This document shows, piece by piece, positions 1 to 8,220 of a stretch of 64,000 nucleotides of DNA. Both the position numbers and the translations under genes were made by a program. Position 1 is the first letter of the stretch, and every line of letters starts with the position of its first letter. A model generated the notes under the pieces. It ran no database searches. It was given only the letters and a program-made list of their open reading frames with translations, and was not told the origin of the DNA. This stretch comes from Streptomyces chrestomyceticus JCM 4735 (GTDB lineage Bacteria > Actinomycetota > Actinomycetes > Streptomycetales > Streptomycetaceae): NCBI RefSeq assembly GCF_003865135.1, contig NZ_BHZC01000001.1, positions 5,952,001-6,016,000 on the forward strand. The letters run 5' to 3'.

Positions 1-567
1 GCTGCCCAGGTCGTACAGCAGGCCGCCGAGCTCCGCCGGGTCGCCGGACTCGCGCCAGCCGCCCTTCGGCTTCGGCCGCCAGCGTTCGAAGCGCGACTCG
101 AAGCGCTGTACGTCGCCGAGCGCGCCCTCGGTGACCAGCTTGCGCACCGTACGGAAGTCGTTGTCCCAGCGGCGGTTCTGGAAGACGGAGAGCAGCAGGC
201 CGCACTCGTCCGCGAGGGCGGCCAGCCCGTCGGCCTCGGCGGCGGTCCCGGCGAGCGGCTTGTCGACGACGGCCGGCAGCCCGGCGCGCAGCGCGGCCTC
301 GGCGAGCGCGACGTGCGTCTTGTTCGGGGACGCGATGACGACGAGGTCCAGTTCGCCGGCGCGGGCCAGCACCTCGTCGGGGGTGGCGACCGTACGGACC
401 CGCGGGTGTTCGGCGCGGGCCTGCGCCTGCCGGTCCGGGCTGCCGGTGGAGACGGTGTCCAGCACCAGGCCGTCGGTGGCGGCGATCAGCGGGGCGTGGA
501 AGACCGAGCCGGCCAGACCGTAACCGATGAGGCCGACGCGGAGGGGTGTGCCGGGGGAGTCATTCAT
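1..567 (-). CDS. Gfo/Idh/MocA family oxidoreductase, C-terminus cut by window edge
   Basis: NAD(P)-dependent sugar or polyol dehydrogenase fold. The 189 visible residues begin with a Rossmann glycine motif (VGLIGYGLAG, residues about 10-19), continue with SPNKTHVALAEAALRAG and the signature DKPLAGTAAEA (conserved Lys of the EKP/DKP motif), and stop inside GGLLYDLGS, where the family's catalytic His region would follow. The ATG at 567 fits the frame; an out-of-frame ATG lies at 563. It is transcribed divergently from the ROK regulator with only 56 bases between start codons, so the two are probably a regulator/target pair. The substrate cannot be told. The rest of the gene is outside the window. 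Confidence 0.9.
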   Translation of the reverse strand, partial: MNDSPGTPLRVGLIGYGLAGSVFHAPLIAATDGLVLDTVSTGSPDRQAQARAEHPRVRTVATPDEVLARAGELDLVVIASPNKTHVALAEAALRAGLPAVVDKPLAGTAAEADGLAALADECGLLLSVFQNRRWDNDFRTVRKLVTEGALGDVQRFESRFERWRPKPKGGWRESGDPAELGGLLYDLGS

Positions 568-580
568 GCCGTCCACTTAA

Positions 581-593
581 GCAACGCTGTTGC
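581..593. promoter_or_regulatory. candidate ROK operator in divergent promoter
   Basis: GCAAC-GCT-GTTGC is a perfect 5-bp inverted repeat with a 3-base centre. It lies in the 56-base gap between the divergent oxidoreductase and ROK regulator starts. Its position suggests an operator for the ROK protein; this is inference. Confidence 0.4.
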
Positions 594-623
594 CAAAGTG
601 CAAGCAATGCGGACAATGGACGG

Positions 624-1886
624 GTGACCAGCAACGACCCCGAGGAACGTGTCGCCGCGGACGCCCCCGCCCCAGCCGCGGCGCCGCCCGGAGCCCCGGC
701 CCCGGCGCCGTCCTCCGCCCTGGCTTCCGTGCTGCCCGGCGCACCGGCTTCCGTGCCGTCCGGCGGCGGGGCCGGCCTGCCCGCGCTGCGCGGCCACAAC
801 GCCGCGCTGGTGCTGGGCCTGCTGCGGTCGGCGGGGCCCGCGGGCGTCAGCAGGCTGGAGCTCGCCGCGCTCACCGGCCTGACCCCGCAGGCCGTCAGCA
901 AGATCACCGCCCGGCTGCGGGCCGACGGCCTGGCGGCCGAGGCGGGCCGGCGCGCCTCCACCGGCGGCAAACCGCGTACGGTGCTGTGCCTGGTGCCCGA
1001 GGCCCGGTACGCGATCGGCCTGCACCTGGACCGCGACGAGCTGACCGCCGTCCTCACCGACCTCGCGGGCCGCACCGTCGCGGAGCGCACCGCCCCGCTC
1101 GACTTCGGCGCGGGCGCGCCCGCCGTGCTCGACACGGTGGCCGGACAGCTCGCCGCACTGCCGGCCGAGGCCCGCTCGCCCCGCGTCCTGGGCGTCGGCG
1201 CCGCCTGCCCGGGGCCGCTGGACCACACGGCCGGGGTACTGCGCCGGGTCACCGGCTTCCCGGCCTGGGACGGCTTCCCGCTGCGCGACGCGCTCGCCGG
1301 ACGGCTCGGCCTCCCCGTCGTCCTCGACAAGGACACCAACGCCGCGGCGCTCGGCCTCGCCCAGCGCGAACCGGACGGCCGGGGCTCGTTCGGCTACCTC
1401 CACCTCGGTACGGGCCTGGGCGCCGGCCTGGTGCTCGGCGGCGCGCTGTACCGGGGAGCCAGGACCGGCGCGGGGGAGTTCGGCCACCAGGTGCTGCAAC
1501 TGGACGGGCCGCCCTGCGGCTGCGGCAAACGCGGCTGCGTCGAGGCCCTGTGCCTCGACAGGGCGGCGCGCGGCGAGCCCGCCGAGGCGGCGCGCATCCT
1601 GGGCACCGCCGCGGCCAACCTCGTGGAACTCCTCGACATCGACCGGGTCCTGCTCGGCGGCCGTACGGTGCTGGCGCGTCCCGGCACGTACGTACGCGGG
1701 GTGGCCGAAGCCCTCGCCGAACAGGCCCGCGTGCGCGGTGACGGCCGTACGTCCGCGGTCCCCGTGGCGCTGGCCGAGGGTGGCGCGCGGGCGGTCGCGG
1801 ACGGCGCGGCGCACCTCGTCCTGGCCCCGCTCTTCGGCGCGCCGGGGGCGCCGTTCGGGGCCGTGACCGCCACCGGAGTGCGCTGA
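624..1886 (+). CDS. ROK family transcriptional regulator / sugar kinase-like
   Basis: 420 residues from a GTG at 624. An Ala/Pro-rich leader of about 50 residues precedes a winged helix-turn-helix (about 55-115: RLELAALTGLTPQAVSKITARL, then the wing ASTGGKPRTVL). The ROK domain follows, with a DKDTNAAALG segment, GTGLGAGLVLGG, and the zinc motif CGCGKRGCVE (Cx-C-G-x2-G-C-x-E). The HTH plus zinc motif makes it a NagC/XylR-type regulator rather than a plain glucokinase. It is divergent from the oxidoreductase gene, which it probably controls. The C-terminal half after the zinc motif is somewhat short for the family. Confidence 0.9.
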   Translation: MTSNDPEERVAADAPAPAAAPPGAPAPAPSSALASVLPGAPASVPSGGGAGLPALRGHNAALVLGLLRSAGPAGVSRLELAALTGLTPQAVSKITARLRADGLAAEAGRRASTGGKPRTVLCLVPEARYAIGLHLDRDELTAVLTDLAGRTVAERTAPLDFGAGAPAVLDTVAGQLAALPAEARSPRVLGVGAACPGPLDHTAGVLRRVTGFPAWDGFPLRDALAGRLGLPVVLDKDTNAAALGLAQREPDGRGSFGYLHLGTGLGAGLVLGGALYRGARTGAGEFGHQVLQLDGPPCGCGKRGCVEALCLDRAARGEPAEAARILGTAAANLVELLDIDRVLLGGRTVLARPGTYVRGVAEALAEQARVRGDGRTSAVPVALAEGGARAVADGAAHLVLAPLFGAPGAPFGAVTATGVR

Positions 1887-2033
1887 ACGCGCGGCATTCG
1901 GGCGATCGGCGCGCCGCGCCGGGGCGTCGGTGCCCCGGCGGCGGGTCCGCATGGCAAGGTCCGGAACCGACCGGTCATACGAGCGGCCCGGTGTGGTCCC
2001 GTCGCCTGAGCCGAGCGAGCAGGAGCGTCCGTC

Positions 2034-2384
2034 ATGCCCGTGCGTCCGCCCCGCGCACTGCTGCGCGCCACCCTCCCGACGGCCTTGCTGGCCGCGACCC
2101 TCCTGACCGCGAACCTCCCGGCCGGCGGTCCACCGGCCCACGCCGTGCCACCGGCTCACGCCATGCCGTCGACTCACGCCGCCACGGCTGCCGTCCTCGC
2201 GGACTCCGCCCCCGCGGCTGCCGCCTACATGGCCACACCCGACCCCGCGACGCGGGACGAACCCCCACCCCGCCTCGCCGACACCAGTTCACCGGGAGTA
2301 CCCCGTATCGGAGCCGCTGCCCTGGTGCTCCTGTCGGCCGGCGCGCTCCTGGTGGCGACGGCCCGCCGGCTCCGCCGACGCTGA
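2034..2384 (+). CDS. small exported protein with C-terminal membrane anchor
   Basis: 116 residues. An N-terminal signal peptide (RALLRATLPTALLAATLLTA) is followed by a His/Ala/Pro-rich region, a hydrophobic segment (about 92-110, IGAAALVLLSAGALLVATA) and a basic tail RRLRRR. This is the layout of a wall- or membrane-anchored surface protein, but no LPXTG-type sorting motif is visible. A GGAG-like stretch (gcaggagcg) precedes the ATG. No homologue is recognised and no function is assigned. Confidence 0.6.
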   Translation: MPVRPPRALLRATLPTALLAATLLTANLPAGGPPAHAVPPAHAMPSTHAATAAVLADSAPAAAAYMATPDPATRDEPPPRLADTSSPGVPRIGAAALVLLSAGALLVATARRLRRR

Positions 2385-2447
2385 AGCCCCCGACACCGAA
2401 GCCGAACCCGCCGACTCCCCCTCCGGGAAGGGTGCGAGGATCGGCCG

Positions 2448-3206
2448 GTGGACTACCCGAACGGCCAGGAACCTGGCGCACCGATCCGCTCCGGCATCCC
2501 CGAGCACGGACGCATCCCCAAGTACTACGCGGCGAAGGTCCGGATCGAAGCGCTCCTCACCGAACTGGGCGAGGGCGAGGCGCTGCCCACCGAACGCGAC
2601 CTGGCCCTGCGCTTCGAGGTCTCCCGCGAGACCCTGCGCCTGGCGTTGCGCGAACTCCACCTGGAGGGACGGCTGCGGCGCCTCGGCCGTGGCACGGTCG
2701 TGGCGGGCCCCAAGCTGGAGCAGCCGCTGTCCCTGGCGAGTTACACCGAGGGCGTACGGAAGCAGGGCCGCCGGCCGGGCCGTCATCTCGTCGGCCTGGA
2801 CCGCTTCCCCGCGCAGACGAGGCTGGCCGGGGAACTGGGCCTGCAAGTAGGCGACGAAGTCTGGCACTTGGAGCGGGTACTGCTCGCGGACGAGGAACGG
2901 GTGGGGTTGGAGAGCACGTACGTGGCCGTGGCACGCGTACCGCACCTGGACACGGAGTTCGAGCCCGACTCCTCCTTCTACGCCTACCTCCACGAGCATC
3001 TGGGCATCGGCTTCGGCAACGCGGACGAACGCCTGGAAACCGTACTGGCCACCCCACGCGAGGCGCTGCTGATCGGCACACCGGGTGCCCTCCCGATGCT
3101 GCTGATCCACCGCCTCTCCCGCGACACCCGGGGCGTACCGCTGGAACGGGTGCGGTCCCTCTACCGGGGTGACCGGTTCTCGTTCACGACCCACTTGGGC
3201 GGCTGA
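2448..3206 (+). CDS. GntR family (HutC/UTRA) transcriptional regulator
   Basis: 252 residues from GTG 2448. The N-terminal winged HTH (about 24-90) contains the family signature LPTERDLALRFEVSRETLRLAL followed by the wing RRLGRGTVV. The C-terminal UTRA effector domain (about 95-250) has VGDEVWHLERVLLADEERVGLESTYV. HutC-type GntR proteins bind small sugars, amino acids or phosphonates. It lies 2 kb upstream of the predicted phosphonate operon on the same strand with a convergent membrane gene between, so a PhnF-like role is possible but only inferred from proximity. Confidence 0.88.
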   Translation: MDYPNGQEPGAPIRSGIPEHGRIPKYYAAKVRIEALLTELGEGEALPTERDLALRFEVSRETLRLALRELHLEGRLRRLGRGTVVAGPKLEQPLSLASYTEGVRKQGRRPGRHLVGLDRFPAQTRLAGELGLQVGDEVWHLERVLLADEERVGLESTYVAVARVPHLDTEFEPDSSFYAYLHEHLGIGFGNADERLETVLATPREALLIGTPGALPMLLIHRLSRDTRGVPLERVRSLYRGDRFSFTTHLGG

Positions 3207-3209
3207 CCG

Positions 3210-3231
3210 CGGCCGGATTCCTGTCCGGCCG
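3210..3231. terminator. bidirectional hairpin between convergent genes
   Basis: Perfect 8-bp inverted repeat CGGCCGGA / TCCGGCCG with a 6-base loop, between the stop of the GntR gene (+) and the stop of the DUF2079 gene (-). There is no clear U tract, which is usual for Streptomyces terminators. Confidence 0.6.
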
Positions 3232-3242
3232 TCCCGCTCGCC

Positions 3243-4952
3243 TCAGCCGCGGAAGATGCTCATTCCCGTTCCGGGCGCTGTTCCTTCCGGAGCCGGGATG
3301 CTTTCGGGGCCGGCGGTAGGAACTTCCGGGGTGATCGGGAATTCGGCTTCGCGGCGCAACAGCAGCACTTTGTCACGCTCCCAGACCCGGCGGTATCCGT
3401 GCTTCAGCAGAAAACCGGAGTACTCCTGCTCCTGGGTGACGGAAGCGAAGGGGAACGAGACGACGCCGAACTGGAGCAGCACGTAATCCGCGCCGCGCGG
3501 AATCGTGTCCGCCAGCACCACGGGGCCACGGGCGGTCAGGTGCGGCGCGATGATGTTGTCCACCTCGGCGGAAGCCCCGTCGGGAATCATCCGGGCCGCT
3601 TCGCGCAGAGCGCGCGTATGGGGGTCGGGCGTCCAGTAGGCGGGGTTGGGGAGGGTGAACAGGCCGAAGGGGACGGCGATGACCAGCGTCAGGAATCCGG
3701 CAGCCGGTCCCCACCACCGCACGGCCCAGCTCGTACTGCGGCTCCTCCGACTCCTGCGAATGGCGCGCGTTCCCGGACTGCTCCCGCGGCTCCGACGGTA
3801 GAGCCGCCCCGACACTTCCACCGCGGCCGTGAGCAGAATCGGCCAGAGAAAGGCGTCGTAGTGGTGCAGAACCGTCCAGTGGTTCGACGTCTCGGACAGG
3901 ATGCGTTCTGCCACCAGAGGCAGCGCGCACCATGCCGTCGCCGAGCCCAGCGGCAGGAACAGCAAGGTGCCGAACAGCCACATGACCAGCGTGATTTTCA
4001 CCGGCGGGGCGGTGGCCACACCGAACAGAATCCAGGGTTCCGTCACGACCCTCAGAAGGGCGGCGCCGAAATCGGGGCCCAGTTGACCGTAGCTCCAGTA
4101 GAACCCCGGAGTTCCTCCCATCATCGGGAGCAGCCACTTGATGGACACGAGGGAGGCCGCGGGGCCCAGGACGAACAGGGTCGCCCCTGTCGCGACGCCG
4201 GCCCGGCCTTTCACGCCGCCGCGTCGGCTGCGGCAGGCCAGTACCGCGCCGTGGACGCCGACCACCAGGCCCAGGTCTTCCTTGGTGCAGCACAGCAATC
4301 CGGCATACGCCAGCACCGCTCCGTAGCGCCGGAGCATTCCCCGCTCCAGCAGAAGCAGCAGCAACGGAACGGCGAACGCGACCTCGTGGAAACCGCGGCG
4401 GGACGCCGTCATCAGCGGCCACCCCAGCGCGTACGCCGCACCGGCGAGATGCGCGGCTCGGGCGACGACGGGTGACGGCGCGCTCCGGAAACAGTTCCCG
4501 GCGATACGGCGGACCACGGGGACTCCGGCGGCGAAGAGCGCTGCTTCGGCGATCAGGAGTACGCGCGGGTCGTCCCAGATCCAGTACAGGGGGGCGAGGA
4601 GCGCCAGTACGGGGGAGAAGTGGTCTCCCAGTATCGAGAAGTCCGACGGGAAACCGTGGTGGGTGCTCTTCAGTTCCGAGCCGGGTAATCGGAAACCGGA
4701 ATAGTTACGGACGGCTTGATCGAAGATCCCCAGGTCGAATCCGCCCAGGCTGCCCGCAGTCCACTGCTGCAGGCCCAGAGCCAAGGAGATGGTGAAGCAG
4801 AGTGCGGTCCACAGGAGGGTGCGGTGGGTCGAAAGGCATTCCGAGACTCTTTCGGTGTGCCTGCCGAACGGTGTGCGTGAAGGTGACGGGGAAGCTGTGA
4901 GCTCGGCATGGCGGCCGCTTTCCCAGGCTGCTGTGTGATGAGTTGTCGGCAC
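3243..4952 (-). CDS. DUF2079 family multi-pass membrane protein
   Basis: 569 residues from a GTG at 4952, chosen because GAGGGG lies 6 bases upstream; the frame stays open about 49 codons further 5' without a ribosome site. A hydrophobic segment (TLLWTALCFTISLALGLQ) is followed by the DUF2079 hallmark GGFDLGIFDQAVRNYSGF, then about ten membrane segments and a soluble C-terminal part with VLADTIPRGADYVLLQFG. The topology resembles GT-C glycosyltransferases such as ArnT, but the substrate and reaction are unknown. Some codons are less GC-rich than in neighbouring genes. It is convergent with the GntR gene and divergent from the phosphonate operon. Confidence 0.82.
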   Translation of the reverse strand: MPTTHHTAAWESGRHAELTASPSPSRTPFGRHTERVSECLSTHRTLLWTALCFTISLALGLQQWTAGSLGGFDLGIFDQAVRNYSGFRLPGSELKSTHHGFPSDFSILGDHFSPVLALLAPLYWIWDDPRVLLIAEAALFAAGVPVVRRIAGNCFRSAPSPVVARAAHLAGAAYALGWPLMTASRRGFHEVAFAVPLLLLLLERGMLRRYGAVLAYAGLLCCTKEDLGLVVGVHGAVLACRSRRGGVKGRAGVATGATLFVLGPAASLVSIKWLLPMMGGTPGFYWSYGQLGPDFGAALLRVVTEPWILFGVATAPPVKITLVMWLFGTLLFLPLGSATAWCALPLVAERILSETSNHWTVLHHYDAFLWPILLTAAVEVSGRLYRRSRGSSPGTRAIRRSRRSRSTSWAVRWWGPAAGFLTLVIAVPFGLFTLPNPAYWTPDPHTRALREAARMIPDGASAEVDNIIAPHLTARGPVVLADTIPRGADYVLLQFGVVSFPFASVTQEQEYSGFLLKHGYRRVWERDKVLLLRREAEFPITPEVPTAGPESIPAPEGTAPGTGMSIFRG

Positions 4953-5116
4953 GCCTGTTCCCCTCGATCGGCAGAAGGATGCCGATCGGAAGTCTTCTTC
5001 CCTGTGCTTGCTTACGGAAAGAAACACGCACGCGGCGGGCGCGATCAAACACGTGTGGCTGTCCGCGGGCGAAGCCGGCGAGCGGAACGGCGTACCCATA
5101 AGTCACGAACAGATAA

Positions 5117-5130
5117 CGGGTCTAGGCCAA
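5117..5130. promoter_or_regulatory. possible GntR/PhnF-like operator upstream of phosphonate operon
   Basis: GGTCTAGGCC is a near-palindrome with a CTAG centre, about 75 bases upstream of the FAD oxidoreductase start. GntR proteins of the HutC group bind GGTCTAGACC-like sites. The match is imperfect and rests on inference. Confidence 0.25.
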
Positions 5131-5204
5131 GATTGAGTCCCCGTTCACCCCGCCGTCGCCTCCCGGCCCGCCCCGGGCCACCCGGTCCCACGAACGTTCC
5201 CGGC

Positions 5205-6326
5205 ATGCGAGTCATAGTTGTCGGAGCCGGGGTGCTGGGGACCATGCACGCCTGGGAAGCGGTCGGGCGCGGTCACGAGGTCGTGCACATCGAGCGGGAG
5301 ACCGAGGCGCGGGGGGCCTCGGTGCGGAACTTCGGGCTGGTCTGGGTCGGTGGGCGGGCCGATGGGGCGGAGCTGGAGACGGCGCTGCGGGCGCGGGAGT
5401 TGTGGGAGGACATCGGGGCGCGGGTTCCCGGTCTCGGGTTCCGGGCGAACGGTTCGCTGACCGTCGTACGGGACGAGGCGGAGCGCGCCGTCGCGGAGGC
5501 CGCCCTGCGCCGCCCCGACGCCGCCTCCCGCGGATTCAAGCTGCTCGACGCCGACGAGGTGCGGGACGTGAACCCGGCCCTGCGGGGCGAGTTCGCCGGC
5601 GCGCTGTGGTGTGAGCGCGATGCCGCCGTGGAACCGCGTACCGCCCAGCGCGCGCTGCGCGAGGCGCTGACGGCGTCCGGCCGTTACACCTTTCTCGGTG
5701 GCCGCGAGGTACGCGCCGTCGTCGGCGAACGGGCCGTCCGCGACGACCACGGCGACCTGCACGAAGGGGACGCCGTCGTGCTCTGCACCGGCGCCTGGCT
5801 CGGCGGTCTGATGCGGGAGCTGGTGCCCGACCTGCCGGTGCGCCGCGTCCGGCTCCAGATGATGCAGACCGCGCCGCTCGGCGAGGCCCTGACCACCTCG
5901 GTCGCGGACGCGGACAGCTTCCGCTACTACCCGGCCTACGGCGGGCCCGAGTTGGACGAGTGGGCGGCGGCGCGGCCGCAGGCGCCCGTGGCGGCCGAGC
6001 ACCGGATGCAACTGCTGATGGTGCAGCGCGCGGATGGTGGGCTGACCATCGGTGACACGCATGAGTACGACGCGCCGTTCGGGTTCGACGTCGTCGAGGA
6101 CCCGTACGAGCACCTGGCCGGAGTCGTGGAGGGCATGCTCGGGCGTCCGCTGCCCGCCGTGCGCCGCCGCTGGGCCGGGGTGTACGCGCAGTGCACGGAC
6201 ACCTCGCGCGTCGTGCACCGGCAGCAGGTACGCGACGGCGTCTGGCTGGTCACCGGGCCCGGCGGGCGCGGCATGACCTGCTCCCCGGCGCTGGCCGAAG
6301 AGACCGCGAACGAGATCGGGTGGTGA
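5205..6326 (+). CDS. FAD-dependent oxidoreductase, TIGR03364 (HpnW-like), aminophosphonate oxidation
   Basis: 373 residues of the DAO (pfam01266) fold. The FAD-binding motif VIVVGAGVLGTMHA (GxGxxG, residues 7-12) is at the N-terminus, NFGLVWVGGR follows, and the C-terminal VTGPGGRGMTCSPALAEE is typical. The TIGR03364 family is known to sit beside phosphonatase-like HAD enzymes and is proposed to deaminate an aminophosphonate oxidatively to the corresponding phosphonoaldehyde. The next gene here is exactly that HAD enzyme, 5 bases after the stop, which supports the role. The ATG at 5205 is the first start that keeps the nucleotide motif at the N-terminus. Expected to act in the cytosol. Confidence 0.85.
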   Translation: MRVIVVGAGVLGTMHAWEAVGRGHEVVHIERETEARGASVRNFGLVWVGGRADGAELETALRARELWEDIGARVPGLGFRANGSLTVVRDEAERAVAEAALRRPDAASRGFKLLDADEVRDVNPALRGEFAGALWCERDAAVEPRTAQRALREALTASGRYTFLGGREVRAVVGERAVRDDHGDLHEGDAVVLCTGAWLGGLMRELVPDLPVRRVRLQMMQTAPLGEALTTSVADADSFRYYPAYGGPELDEWAAARPQAPVAAEHRMQLLMVQRADGGLTIGDTHEYDAPFGFDVVEDPYEHLAGVVEGMLGRPLPAVRRRWAGVYAQCTDTSRVVHRQQVRDGVWLVTGPGGRGMTCSPALAEETANEIGW

Positions 6327-6331
6327 GGGTG

Positions 6332-7084
6332 ATGACGGTGGACACCACGGAACGGGCACGGATCTCGCTGGTCGTGCTCGACATGGCGGGCACGACGGTG
6401 GCCGACGGCGGGCTGGTCGAGCAGGCGTTCGGCGCGGCGGCCGGGCGGCTCGGCGTCGTACCGGGCAGCGCCGAGCACGAGAAGCACCTGGCGTACGTCC
6501 GCGCCACCATGGGCGAGTCGAAGATCTCCGTCTTCCGGCACCTGTTCGGCGATGAGGAGCTGGCGCGGCGCGCCAACAGCGCCTTCGAGGAGGCGTACGG
6601 GGAACTGGTCGACGGCGGGCGGATCGTGCCCCTGCCCGGAGCCCGGGAGGCCGTCGAGGCCCTTCAGGACGCGGGCCGCACGGTCGTGCTGACCACCGGT
6701 TTCGCGCGGGTCACCCAGGACGCCATCCTGGACGCGCTGGGCTGGCGGGACCTGGTGACGCTGACCCTGTGCCCCGCCGACGCGGGCGGGCGCGGGCGGC
6801 CGTACCCGGACATGGTGCTGGCCGCGCTGCTGCGGACCGGCGCCGCCGACTCCGTACGGCAGATCGCGGTCGCCGGTGACACCTCGTACGACATGCGCTC
6901 CGGCCGCCGGGCGGGTGCCTCGGTCGTGGCCGGGGTCCTGACCGGCGCCCATGACGAAGCGGCGCTGCGCGACGCGGGCGCCACGCACGTCCTCGGCTCG
7001 GTGGCCGGACTGCCCGCGCTGCTCGACGGACTCGACGGTGGGGAAGCGCCGCACGACGGCCGGCGGCCGGAGCGTCCTGTATGA
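6332..7084 (+). CDS. phosphonatase-like HAD hydrolase (TIGR03351)
   Basis: 250 residues. The nucleophile motif is DMAGT (Asp17), the DxAGT form specific to phosphonatases rather than the usual DxDGT. The cap domain has MGESKISVFRHLF, placing Lys64 where PhnX uses a Schiff-base lysine to polarise the C-P bond. AGDTSYDM near residue 185 is the acidic C-terminal motif. Retention of the lysine argues for true C-P cleavage of a 2-oxoethylphosphonate such as phosphonoacetaldehyde or its 1-hydroxy form. No PhnW transaminase is present; the upstream FAD enzyme probably supplies the aldehyde. A GTG at 6323 overlapping the previous stop is an alternative start. The stop overlaps the next ATG (ATGA). 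Confidence 0.87.
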   Translation: MTVDTTERARISLVVLDMAGTTVADGGLVEQAFGAAAGRLGVVPGSAEHEKHLAYVRATMGESKISVFRHLFGDEELARRANSAFEEAYGELVDGGRIVPLPGAREAVEALQDAGRTVVLTTGFARVTQDAILDALGWRDLVTLTLCPADAGGRGRPYPDMVLAALLRTGAADSVRQIAVAGDTSYDMRSGRRAGASVVAGVLTGAHDEAALRDAGATHVLGSVAGLPALLDGLDGGEAPHDGRRPERPV

Positions 7085-8220
7085 GTGCCGCCACCGGTAC
7101 CCGCGACGACGCCCCCACGGCCCCCGCTCCCGCAGCCGCCCCCACCCCCTCCGGCATCCGCTTCGACCACGTCTCCGTCGCGTACGGCGGGAACGTCGTC
7201 CTGGACGACTTCGACCTGACCGTCGAACCGGGCGAGGTGATGGCCCTGCTCGGCCCGTCCGGCTCCGGCAAGACCACCGCGCTGCGGGCGGTCGCCGGCT
7301 TCGTCCGGCCGTGTGCGGGGCGGGTGCTGATCGGCGGCCGGGACATGACCGGACTGCCGCCCCACCGGCGCGGCATCGGCATGGTCGTCCAGCAGTACGC
7401 GCTCTTCCCGCACCTGCGCGTCGAGGACAACGTCGCGTTCGGCCTCAAGGCGCGGCGCGGACGCACCGGTTCGCGCGCCGAGACCGCCGCGCGCGTGGCC
7501 GAGGCGCTGGAGATGACCGGCATGGCCGCGTACGCGCGGCGCTATCCCCGCGAGCTGTCCGGCGGGCAGCAGCAGCGCGTCGCCATCGCGCGGGCGCTGG
7601 CCATCAGGCCCGGAGTGCTGCTCCTGGACGAGCCGCTGTCCGCCCTCGACGCCCGGCTGCGCTCCGGAATGCTCGCCGAACTGGCCCGGCTGCACCGCGA
7701 ACTGCCGGACGTGTCGATTCTGTACGTCACCCACGACCAGGTGGAGGCGCTGACGCTGGCGGACCGTATCGCCGTCATGGACCGGGCGCGGCTGCGCGAC
7801 TGCGGCACCCCGCAGGACCTCTACCGTCGCCCGCGCACCGAGTTCACCGCCTCCTTCGTCGGCAACGCCAACCTGCTGCCGGTGACCGCCGGTCCGCACG
7901 GCACGGCCGACTTCGCCGGTACGCGGCTGGCCGTCACCCCCGCCGACGGCGCGGCCCCCGGCGCGTCCGCCACGCTCTGCGTACGCCCGCACCTCGTCGG
8001 ACTCGGCGAGGGGCCCAACGCGCTGCACGGCCGGGTCACCGAGGTGCAGTGGCGCGGCGCGACCCACCGGGTGTACGCGGACGTGGCCGGGCACCGCGTC
8101 ATGGCGGACGTACGGGAGCTGCGCGCCACTCCGGAGCCCGGCGCCGAGGTCGTCCTGCACTTCGCCGCCGAGGACGCGGTGCTGCTGCCGGCCGGGGCGG
8201 GGAGCACCGCCGATGAGTAG
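7081..8220 (+). CDS. ABC transporter ATP-binding protein, 2-aminoethylphosphonate type
   Basis: 379 residues. An Ala/Pro-rich leader is followed by Walker A GPSGSGKTT (about 59-67), a Q loop at VVQQYALFP, the signature LSGGQQQRVAIARAL, Walker B VLLLDEPLSALD and the switch His in YVTHDQVEA. The C-terminal part (about 270-379) is a TOBE-like regulatory domain. This is the MalK/PotA/FbpC importer class. Its position after the C-P cleavage genes and before two permeases and a binding lipoprotein assigns it to aminophosphonate import (PhnT-like). Its start overlaps the previous stop by 4 bases and its stop overlaps the next gene by 8, so the operon is translationally coupled. Confidence 0.88.
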   Translation: MSAATGTRDDAPTAPAPAAAPTPSGIRFDHVSVAYGGNVVLDDFDLTVEPGEVMALLGPSGSGKTTALRAVAGFVRPCAGRVLIGGRDMTGLPPHRRGIGMVVQQYALFPHLRVEDNVAFGLKARRGRTGSRAETAARVAEALEMTGMAAYARRYPRELSGGQQQRVAIARALAIRPGVLLLDEPLSALDARLRSGMLAELARLHRELPDVSILYVTHDQVEALTLADRIAVMDRARLRDCGTPQDLYRRPRTEFTASFVGNANLLPVTAGPHGTADFAGTRLAVTPADGAAPGASATLCVRPHLVGLGEGPNALHGRVTEVQWRGATHRVYADVAGHRVMADVRELRATPEPGAEVVLHFAAEDAVLLPAGAGSTADE

